Assembly: GCF_001949145.1 (NCBI RefSeq) | Contig: NW_019091373.1 | Coordinates: 70,460 to 134,459 of the forward strand | DNA from: Acanthaster planci | Lineage: Eukaryota; Echinodermata; Asteroidea; Valvatida; Acanthasteridae | Reading direction: 5' to 3' | Length of the DNA stretch: 64,000 nucleotides | Part shown: one piece after another, positions 51,201-60,259 of the stretch | Layout: every line of letters begins with the position of its first letter | How positions within the stretch are numbered: position 1 is the stretch's first letter | Translations under genes and position numbers: made by a program | The notes under the pieces: model-generated | Seen by the model: only the letters and a program-made list of their open reading frames with translations | Databases searched by the model: none | Told to the model about the DNA's origin: nothing

Positions 51201-54200
51201 ATTAAAAAAGAAAGTTTAACTACTTGCGTGTATCTTAATCTGGTTCATCAAAAAACAAGAAGTCCAAAGATGTAACTAGTCACAATACACAAGGTCAGAA
51301 AACAATATTTGCTACCCTAAAAAAGGAAAAGCCCGTTCAAAAATTGGTTCCTCAAAAAGAAAAAAAGGGACTGGAAATCTACAGTATCAAGTGACTGAGA
51401 CAGAATATATGAATGATTGGGAGAGACCCCGTCAAGGATGACTGAGCCAGCACTACGTGGATGTACACATAAACGGCACAAGAAAAGCTATCTGCATATG
51501 AATGGGCAGGCGATGATTGCCCGTGCAGCTGCTGCCTACTTCAAGAACATATGGTTGTCTCGACACCATTCACATATCCACACAATCACCAGGATACCGA
51601 GGAAAGAACAAAATAAATAAATAAAAACCTGAACTTTTGTGTGTTGGATTCTGACTGTTACCATAGTTTGCACAGAGTGCTGCACAACTTTTACTTTGTC
51701 CTTCCTTTGTTTTTATCCTCCATAAGGAAAAGGGCTGCAGATAAGTTGAAGGATAACAGTGCAGCAGTGCAAGGCAAGTTTTGGTTGATGCTGCGACGCC
51801 CATGAATTTCCGTCATCCAAGGCTCAAAACTACATGTTGTGCATTCCTGGCCATTTCTGTGCCAGTCAAGACTTTTCCACCGACAGTTTTAGCTAATTGA
51901 TTAATTAATACAAATACTCCAGTTCCCATAAATGAGTCAGGTTAGCCTTTGCCGGAAGAAGGCATTTGAGGGGTGCAAACTATCAGTCCAAAGGCTTACA
52001 AAACTGTGTTGGGCTGATTCGTCCGTTTTACAGGCTTTATAAGATCTATAGATGTATAATATATAAACAAGGCATCAGAAGCATTATTCAAGTCCAACTT
52101 CAACTTATCTTCACATAAATTTGAATTTCACTGTTTCATGATTTAAAGTAGCTCATATGAACTCCAGATATGCACCTGTTATTCTGAAAAAGAGGCAAAA
52201 GGGCTCCCCCCTATATGTCTATCACTTCAGTTTCAGCCAATTATCTAATGGAAAAGCTCCAGTAATAAGAACTCTATCAAGAATAATTTTTTGTCTATTT
52301 CATCAGTTCCTCGACAAATTCATGATCAAGGAAATGCACATGGAGCTTGCCAGGAAACATAAGGTGCACCCTTTGGATCAAGTTACATTTACAGTCAGTA
52401 CTGCCCCTTTTCCCACAGTTCAGGGATAAATTCAGGGAAAAGTAAGGCAAGCCTCTTCAAACTGTATGAAATCTCTCTCTCAGTTCTAAAAAGAATTGCT
52501 GTGCATCGGCCATTCTAGTAACCAGAAATGACGCTACATTTATGAATTCATTTCAGAGGATATACCGGGTGCATATACTTGTACATGTATCCTTACTCCT
52601 CCTAGGTTTTTGTTGTGCAAGTAATCACTCACCGCAGTCATATATATATCTGATCTAGATCTCCCCAGGAAATTGGTTGGACTGTAAGAAGTGCTTCAGG
52701 AAATTACAGATTTGTGTCAAAGCTTCTGTTCAGAAGTTGCAGCTTGTCACCTTTCCTGTTGAATCGCCTTGGTAACCCTATCAGCTTACCGAAATGGTAT
52801 ATAATCTTGATATTTTTACTACCCTATAAATCAAAAAAGTAAGTGACTCTGACAATTCTTAGTAATACTGATTCAAAATGGCATCTCAATATTGTACTAG
52901 CTCGCCCAGAGTTCCCTTGCCAACTCTTCCCCTTAAACCGCCAGTGGAGAAATTAATGCATGGAAAGTACAGCACACTTGGTGACAAAAGAAAAAAAATC
53001 CATGGTTTTGGTAACACCTGCGATGATTGAAATGGCAGCAATTCATCAATGACCAGCCCTGGCTTAGAATCCATTTTTCTCCCACCTCTTTTCCTTCTCT
53101 TTTTTTTTTTTCATGGAGGAGAGAGAAGGGAGCACTATGAGGTTGAACCAGCTAACAGTGAAGAGGATGATGGGTGCAACGATTCTGAATGGGAGGCCTT
53201 TGTTGGTCAAGTGAGGAAGACAATACAGAATGTGCAAAGAATGGCTTGGCGACATGCATGGCAACATCTCAATGCCCAGAATTGGCCCACCGGGGATTAG
53301 CCTAGATGGCTGTCGCTGATCTCCAACCTGAGGTACAAGGAAAGCGCATGGGGAGGGGGTGTTTGATTATGCATAAAGGCTAACAAGATACAAGCATCCC
53401 CCCGTCCTGTCTCCCCTACCATTCCATCTCTCTCCCCAGTCAACTCCAGTCCGACATGTGGTGCAGGGCAGCGTCCTCCTGCAATTATTCCACTGCTTTT
53501 ATGATCTGAAATTAGGGTGCATTTACATTTTTTTTTTTAATGGGACAAGAAAGAGGGAGGGCTGTACAAAAATATGGCCATCGTCTTGCTACTGCTGGGT
53601 TTGATTGATTGGCATTGTGGACTGAGCTGGCACCAAACACTCACAGTAGTCTTGCTGCTTTTGTGGCTTGAAAGTTCAATTAATACCAAAGTTCAAGACT
53701 GCCACACGGACATGCAGGAGTGAATGTACTTTTTTTAATTGTTTTTTTTTTTCCTGGCTGCACTTATGGTTGCTTTGTGCTTGGTTGCACTTTAAAAAGT
53801 TTACAACTCAAGAAGAGCACTGTCTGACTATATAGGCACACACCAATGCTTCTTCACGAATTCACAGCTCACGGCAGCGGTTGTGATAGGATGAGCAAGC
53901 TTGAAACCTGACCCAATAAAGCCTGAAGGATCCTTTTCCTCAGAGCGAGAGCGAGGGGAAAAAAAGTGCTATCATATCCTCCATGGCCATGAACCTTTTA
54001 TTACAATAACAAGTTGCTCACAATATGAGCAGGTACACATGCATTTCAATTCTTACCATTTTGTCCACAGAATTGCATGAGGAATCCGTTCTTAGATTTC
54101 CCAGAAACTGTTTTCCCACAGAAATACTTTTTTTTGGGGGGTTCAGACATTTGTGAGGCTCATTATAGAGGATCACAAGGTCTTAAATATCAAAGGTCAT

Positions 54201-57200
54201 TGTAAAGACTCGAGATATATCCAGAAAACTCAGCATGCGAATTGATGGCCTGGATTTGATGGCATCAATTCCTGTGCAGGTTTCCCACAAACTGTTGAAT
54301 GCCAGATCTCCATTTTCCCTGTGCATTACCAAAAATAAACAGGGCATTGTTTTTGTTATTACCCTGAGAAGGTTCCCACGAGTGAGCCGGCAGAGCAGGA
54401 AATGACATTACAGGTGGAAAAATGTCCAACAAAAACAAAGCCACCATCCATTACACACAAATTCATACAGATGTGAAGAATACACGTACAAGTTCCCCAA
54501 AGTGATGTTCCACAAAATCTAACAAAAACAATCTGAAAAAGGAACAAAATCATGCAAGATAATTTTCAAAATGATTGAAATGCAAATGGGACAGTTAACA
54601 GAATGCGGCTGCGAAACTAGTCATGTGACTTATCCACAACCCACACTCTACGTACCAAGAGAGCACACATGCACATGTACAAGCAGCAAAATGCAGCATC
54701 CTGAAGGGGGAGTCTACTCCCTTTCCATTTATGTTTGAATTAATTCTTGGAACTCAGGTGGTGGGCTTTATCACAAGCCAACATCTGGTTACTGATATGC
54801 CATAATCAACAACTGTTTTTCTGAAAATGATGAGTCCGTCTCGGATGTCAAAACAAAATAAAGCTTTCTTTTGGTACCGGTTCTCTGTCTCCTTTAGCTG
54901 TTCATTCGTGTTCATGGAAATGCTGAAACTCATATGAGTGGTAAAGAGTTTTTAATGAGTCATTTTAAATTCCATGATTTCAAAATATGCTGTATGGATT
55001 ATTAAAAGATGCTCAAGGTTTGACTTGATTGATCAATCCCATATTCACCATGTCTTATAAAACATGCTATTCCAGGGGCGGTCAAGCTCAATTAGTAATC
55101 AAAACTACGATTATTGAAACTGTCCTTGTGAATTTTCCTAATTGCTGAAAAACTAGTGAGGTTATAATCTAATGTGGAGTTATTTTTAAAATGTATTAAG
55201 CTTTCCCTTACAACCATCATAAACACAAATGCCATGAGGGACATTTGATGAACATTTCTTTCCAACTATTGAGCCCTACCATCATGAGTATAAAGAGATG
55301 ACCTTTCAAGCAAACGTTAAAGTTTATAGAATACACCTTCTGCGACAAAACTTATGAAAGCTGGAGTTGTAATCACAATATGGAAAACTCTTTCACAATA
55401 TTGCCAAAAGTTTGCCAAAAATGTAAATTTGACCAAATGTGCCGACCTGCTTCAGTGAGCATGCAATCAACAACAAATTAGGGTAATGTGTGGTGTGTTG
55501 AAATGTGGTATAAATTGTCATTTTTTGTTCAAGAGTATTGAAAAATATTTCTTCAATTCATGAACACAAGCCAAGTACATGTAAACCAATAAACCTTTCT
55601 TATAAATAAGCTATCCATTAAAAATGAGACTTTATACGGTCTTAACATGTAGCACTGAACAAGTCAACTTGTTGAAAAGGATATGGTCCCATTTGCTGCA
55701 GAGTAGCCTGAGAGATCAGACAAGCCAGGGGAACCCCTTATCAAGGAGTCATTATCATCTGACTTGATGAAGGGATAGGACAGGCTGTCATTGATAGGGT
55801 GATCACCAGCATCGCTGCCATGGTTCATCATGGAGGACTGCTGAGAGTGATGATGGTGGTGACCCAGCTGAGGGCTGTGCGCATACCTGAAGGAGAGGAG
55901 GACGGACAGCTATGATTAGACTTATGAGACTGTCATCAAACTGGTTGAACAGAAACGAACAGGTCAAAATATGAGAACCGCACAAACAGAGAAACAGGCA
56001 ATAGGAATTGCAGATACAAGATGAACATACACAATCCTAGAATTAGAGCAGACAAAACAACAAATCTACTGGACGTGTACGCTTTATCCAGAATTTCATG
56101 TTGCAATTTTTTTTCCCAAATTTTTGTTTCTAAAGTTTCCTCTACTCATTGTAACGAACTTTGGTATTTCTCTCCTCCAACTACCATTGTTTTGTTATGA
56201 TATTTCTTGGCTTCAAACTGCAGTTTCACTGACCAAACAGAAACTACTGCAAGGGAATAGCCAAGGCAGTAACCCCTAAGGTTTTTCAAACACTTATGAA
56301 TGGCTGTTACCTGTACTGGCAAATTGCAAATCTTAGATGAAGCATTTGGCCCATTCAACGGTTTTCTTTTCCAAAACATACATGTACGTGTAATTTACTG
56401 GTAGTGTGTACAAACATGTGTGCTTTCTTTCATGTCAGTTTGCAACAACCTGACCTCCAATACCCAAGATAATGAGATGAACCATTCAATTAAACCGAAG
56501 ATCTGCTATCAAACTCCACAAGCCCCTGTAATACTGCTGATGATGGTGCTGAATCACACAGTTTACATGGCTGCTGTATCATTCAGCGCAGAAACATGGA
56601 GGATGTAAGATAAAACGTGTACAAATGTTATTCACTATAAATTACCAGCATGAACTTTAATTCCTGTTCTGAGTCTCTCCCCTGAGAGTCTCATTGTGAA
56701 TATATTTTGCTTTGTTTAATATCTTTCAGCCACGCTTCACAAACATTTATGTACTCCCATTCATAATTTGCTTTTCCTGAAACTACCCTTATTTATTTAC
56801 ACAGCGAAAAGGTAATAACATTCTTGCGTGTATAAAAACATATTGCCGTTTTCTCCAAGCCTTACACACGAATACATGTATAAGAAATTAAGGTGGAAAG
56901 CTTGCGGTAGCACCAAGCACGGCATAGCATACCGCAAGCCTTCCGCCTTAGTTGTCTGTCACCATGAATAGCTTGAAATCATTTAAGAAATTAGTCATAC
57001 AGAGTTCAGTGCATTTACACGTCACAACTTGTGTTTAGAAAATTGCGCATTTTGCTAATCAAAAGAAATAACAATATTGTCTAACTTCCCCAAACTAATA
57101 CAAGTACAGTATATAGCCTACATGTGCTATACTGTATACATACAGTACATGTACATGTATCAGTACATGCATGCACTGCTTAACCTGTTAACAGACAGAA

Positions 57201-60137
57201 AGTCCATGTATATGTACATATGAACATTTCACTTCAGGTCCTCCTAGTACGTACACTGTACATGTATATGAATTCATGCATTTTGGACTAATACATGTAT
57301 CTGATGTACATGTAAATGGCACAGGCATGTACATGTGTACCACTGCATGTTCTACCGTATGTTGAGGTGTGGATGCACATTTATCATTAGCCTTTTTTTT
57401 CGAGTTAAAACCAGACAAACACTAAATGTGCTCCATTTTTAGGCCAAGGTAACCCTCTTTTCAAGTCAGTGCAAAAGTGTTCCTTTTTTTTATTTAAAAG
57501 GTAGCGCATGGCTCAGTAAACAGAAGCAGATGGTAGACCAAGTTAGACAAGACTGTTACCTCTTAGACGAGGACAAACACTGGGTTTTTCTCTCCCCCCC
57601 TTCCCTCCCCTCTCTTCTCCTCCTTCTTCTGAACAAATGGGGGGGGGGAATGCCTGGGCCAGACACACTCAGCATCCACCAACAGCTGTCTTAGAGCGTG
57701 TCCGGCCCACCCTCGAGACCCCCCTCCCAAACAATAATTCCAATTCCCCCAAGACAAGTCATCCGGGAGTTACCGTCTTTTTTTTTTTCCCCCACCCGAG
57801 CCAAAGAGCCAAATGAATTCAGACTTGGGTCAGACCAAACAGTTTCGTCTGCAGCCCCTTGCTGACAAGAGATTTTCTGGTTAGTCGGTCCCCGACAACA
57901 AGGGAATTGAGACGATTACAGGCTGTAATTATTGCCTTGATGGGGGCTGAATAGTGTTCTCTTTGCTGGGGAAAGCGGATTCATTTCAGAATTGTTATTT
58001 TAGTCCTCTGTTTCAGATGATTGGCAGCCACGAGTGACAGCTTTGATCACAAAAGGTTCGCTCGCATTCAGTGAACGCATGTTGCTTGATAAGAAACCTG
58101 TAGGTACATGTACATGTATTTCTTTTATTCTCGATTCCTTTTAATTTCGTAAATTGCAGTTGACCTAAGTCTGATGCTCATGTTGGAGTGTACAGATGAG
58201 AAATTTCATGATAGTGTGTAATGGTATGGTTGAATCAAAGAGTGTCACAAGGTTTTGGGCTAATCTTGGAAGTCGAAGAGGAAAATTAGTTCCTTTTTAT
58301 AAAGGCATTTAGTGCTGAAATAAAAAAACACAATGGTGCTTTACGACGGCCACATCAAAACACATATATGTACATCTTGACTTCATTTTCAGATAGGATT
58401 TCCCCCAATAGGACATCATGCTTTAAGCTTGCTTGATCTTTAGCTACCTTTAATCAAACAAGATTTCATGAACTTTAAATTGCACCTACATGTGGTGAGC
58501 CAGGGTGACGTTTCTAAAAAATTCAACCAATGATAAAACTTGTCAGCTGCTGGTAATGGCACCATCTCCATCTTCAAATCTTTGCATTCTATGAAATGAA
58601 ACAAATGTGAATTGAAGGCAAAAGACTGAACCCACCTTAAATCTTCCAGAAGCACGTCCTTGCTCTCTGACATTGATGTGAAGGACGGTGGAGTCATCAT
58701 TATTGAGGTAAAGGAAGGATGGAGGCTAGGGTTGGGAATGGCAACTGAGGTTGGAAGCATGGTAGGCATCATGTGGTCCTGTTTCATCTCGTCGGCTTGG
58801 CTGGTGCGGGGCAATGCCTCCTCTTTACCATGGCCACGCTTTGGAACAACCAATGACATGGCCTCAGTCTGCTCGTGTGAGTTGGACTGATGCACGGGCG
58901 CTTGACTGTGCTGACTCTGGGAAGGGTTGGATCGCTTGTTGGGCATGGGTACAATAAGAGAGGCGGTCCGTGCAGCTTGCTGTAGTACTGAATTGGACGT
59001 TTCGGACAGTGTGCTTTTTGGGTGGCTGGAGCGAGGTTTGGTGTTGTTGTTATTGTTGTTGACCACCCGACGCTCTTCAACTTCAGTGAATCGATCGATG
59101 ACTGAATCTACAGTAGTGGACATGGCATTCGTCAGTTGCTGTTTGAGAGAGTTGCGCAGTTTCTGGTGGCTCTCTCTGGGGATGGTTCCATTTAAGCCTC
59201 TCCTGTGGACAGGCTGACTTGCTCTTTTGGCTTGCGTCATCTCACACTTGCGAATGGCGGTCATGGTATCTATCGGTTCGTTCAAATCATCTAGGTCATC
59301 TGATGCATCAGAGAGGCTGCTGTTGTCCTCTTCATAGAGATCAAAGTACTTCTCTTGCAGGACATCCAGCTGCTGCTGCAAGTGACTCAGCAAGTACTTC
59401 AGGCGCCTCCGTTCCTGCCGTCGCACCTGCTTGACTGCACTGCTATCCTCCTCCGACATCTTCTGCTGTTGAGGCTGGGCCTGCTTGCGTTTGGGCCTCG
59501 AGACCTCCAGCGCAAAACTGCTTCCCTGGCTGGACTGAGGGCAAGACGGTGACTGGCGCATGGATGTGATGATGTTCTCTACTCTGGCCCTTTTGGCCTT
59601 GACACTGTCTTCTTTCAGAGGATTGGGGCTGACTTCTCCATCCGGGCTTAAGTTACCAGGGCTCATGTTGCCAGGGCTCATACTGCCTGTACTTATGCTG
59701 CTGTTTCCATTACACTTTACCCGCTTGGCTGAGTTGTTGTCAGGGATTGCCGATGCATCATTGGCACTCCCATCCATTGTTTCAAGTTCATCCGATGATA
59801 AATCTGTCCCTTCATTCTCTGAGTTCTCATCATTCCTCCCCACTGAAGTATCCAAGTCTTCAATCTCCTTTGCCTTGGCTTGCAGCAACTGTGACATGAT
59901 TAGTGGAGAATTACTGGAGTTCTCAGAAGGTGGTGTTGTTGACCCGTTCTGAACTTTCTTGCTATTCTTCAGCAAAGTCCGCAGCACGTCAGAGTTGTCT
60001 ACCTCAAAGCCTCCGCCGTTGGTCACACTGGCACTATTTTTATTGGAGTGATGGGCATGAGTGCCTCTAGGTACACCCACATCAACTCGCCGTCTCTTGG
60101 ACATACGAGAGTTGTAATCGTCCACCTCTGTCGACAT
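42096..60137 (-). CDS. PROX1: Prospero homeobox transcription factor (Prox), complete, 5 coding exons
   Basis: Join on the minus strand of 60137-58636, 55886-55685, 50213-50070, 49560-49399 and 42275-42096. This gives 729 residues plus TGA with every junction in frame. Prox/Prospero proteins are nuclear transcription factors that drive differentiation and cell-fate switches (neurogenesis, and lymphatic/liver/lens development in vertebrates). Domains: KRRRVDVGV at 14-22, [13 protein letters not shown], an acidic Ser-rich region, an SPGN/SP repeat around 150-170, [12 protein letters not shown] near 181, Q-rich helix [11 protein letters not shown]...[12 protein letters not shown] near 230-270, [16 protein letters not shown], poly-Asn, His-rich segment, FIKSD, then the Homeo-Prospero domain from about 575 to 729. 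Motif order matches vertebrate PROX1. The start ATG lies in accATGt and is the first Met of the open frame. Intron 2 is U12-type AT-AC. Invertebrates are expected to have one Prox, so it should be co-orthologous to PROX1/PROX2. Confidence 0.96.
42276..49398 (-). other. Prox intron 4
   Basis: Intron of 7123 bp. No exon, RNA gene or transposon is recognised. It holds a (CA)n tract near 46830-46842 and several relatively GC-rich, complex stretches (about 43680-43980, 44380-44600, 45060-45230). These could be regulatory, but the sequence alone does not show it. Confidence 0.55.
49399..49560 (-). CDS. PROX1: Prox coding exon 4: homeodomain helix 3 and start of Prospero domain
   Basis: A 162-bp, phase 0-0 exon of 54 residues: [20 protein letters not shown] then [20 protein letters not shown] and [29 protein letters not shown] is the invariant prospero-type recognition-helix signature. 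Acceptor attttaag, donor AAG|GTAGGA on the minus strand. Confidence 0.98.
49561..50069 (-). other. Prox intron 3
   Basis: Intron of 509 bp, very A-rich on the plus strand (T-rich when transcribed). Donor GTAAAA. No other feature is recognised. Confidence 0.7.
50070..50213 (-). CDS. PROX1: Prox coding exon 3: start of Homeo-Prospero domain
   Basis: A 144-bp, phase 0-0 exon of 48 residues: [20 protein letters not shown] then [20 protein letters not shown] and HNTSQMIK. It matches fly [21 protein letters not shown] and human [21 protein letters not shown]. No AG acceptor gives the right phase with the preceding exon. The terminal AC at 50215-50214, 11 nt from a TCCTTAAC branch site, does, so this exon follows a U12-type AT-AC intron. 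Confidence 0.93.
50214..50231 (-). promoter_or_regulatory. U12 branch site and AC 3' splice site
   Basis: TCCTTAAC at 50231-50224 agrees with the U12 branch consensus TTCCTTRAY except for the leading base. The terminal AC ends at 50214, 11 nt after the branch A at 50225. That spacing is typical of U12 introns. Confidence 0.85.
55675..55684 (-). promoter_or_regulatory. U12-type AT-AC 5' splice site
   Basis: ATATCCTTTT follows the codon ACC (Thr568). ATATCCTT is the full consensus for AT-AC U12 donors. No plausible U2-type GT donor with the needed phase is present around this exon end. Confidence 0.9.
55685..55886 (-). CDS. PROX1: Prox coding exon 2: His-rich and FIKSD region
   Basis: A 202-bp exon, phase 2 in and phase 0 out. 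It encodes [20 protein letters not shown] through [20 protein letters not shown] to GYSAANGT. Order and content parallel human PROX1 SHHLSHHPCSPAHPP, SLIKSECGDLQDMSD and SPYSGSAMQEG. FIKSD resembles a sumoylation-type motif (hydrophobic-K-x-acidic) at the same place as SLIKSE in vertebrates. Acceptor ctccttcag. Confidence 0.92.
55887..58635 (-). other. Prox intron 1
   Basis: Intron of 2749 bp with donor GTGGGT and acceptor ctctccttcag. It contains a short inverted repeat at 56889-56950, dense ACATGTACATGT palindromes at 57120-57340, a pyrimidine-rich tract at 57583-57630 and a complex, GC-richer stretch at about 57830-58090. Confidence 0.65.
56889..56950. repeat. 62-bp stem-loop (21-bp arms, 20-bp loop)
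   Basis: The left arm 56889-56909 and right arm 56930-56950 are reverse complements at 19 of 21 positions; the core aagcttgcggta pairs with taccgcaagc. The loop contains gcaccaagcacggcatagca. It may be a relic of a foldback repeat or a structured RNA. Confidence 0.6.
58636..60137 (-). CDS. PROX1: Prox coding exon 1: large N-terminal exon
   Basis: A 1502-bp exon encoding residues 1-500 plus two bases of an Arg codon; the open frame runs past the donor into the intron. Conserved blocks in order: [12 protein letters not shown] (NLS-like), [66 protein letters not shown] then [33 protein letters not shown], and [11 protein letters not shown], equivalent to TEALPLVVRK of human PROX1. Between blocks the sequence is Ser/Asn/Gln-rich and likely disordered. 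The donor G|GTGGGT at 58635 is chosen because it joins in frame to the conserved next exon. Confidence 0.95.
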
Positions 60138-60259
60138 TGGTACTGATTTTAAAAGGAAGTTATTGCCGAAGTTTTTTCCAGCTTTATTGCACTGAGATTA
60201 GATTCTGATTTTGCCAGCAATGAGAATGCTTTCGTGGAATGTGCGTGCACCGTTTCCTT
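60138..60259 (-). other. Probable Prox 5' UTR part of the first coding exon
   Basis: A good acceptor (ttaacttcctgtcgcag) lies 122 bp upstream of the start codon on the minus strand. This suggests the coding exon begins at 60259 and is preceded by a non-coding exon farther upstream. No promoter or first exon could be fixed. Confidence 0.4.

Larger units (their letters stand above)
50214..55684 (-). other. Prox intron 2: U12-type AT-AC intron
   Basis: Minus-strand intron of 5471 bp. Its donor ATATCCTTTT (55684-55675) and branch site TCCTTAAC (50231-50224) match the minor-spliceosome consensus, and it ends in AC. It joins a phase 0 exon end (NGT) to a phase 0 exon start (SLTSTLTP). The interior also holds a GC-richer open stretch around 53100-53300, described separately. 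Confidence 0.88.

Noticed and set aside
58784-59952. Open frames on the plus strand opposite Prox exon 1
   Set aside because: They are antisense shadows of a strongly coding exon whose minus-strand frame matches Prox motif by motif.
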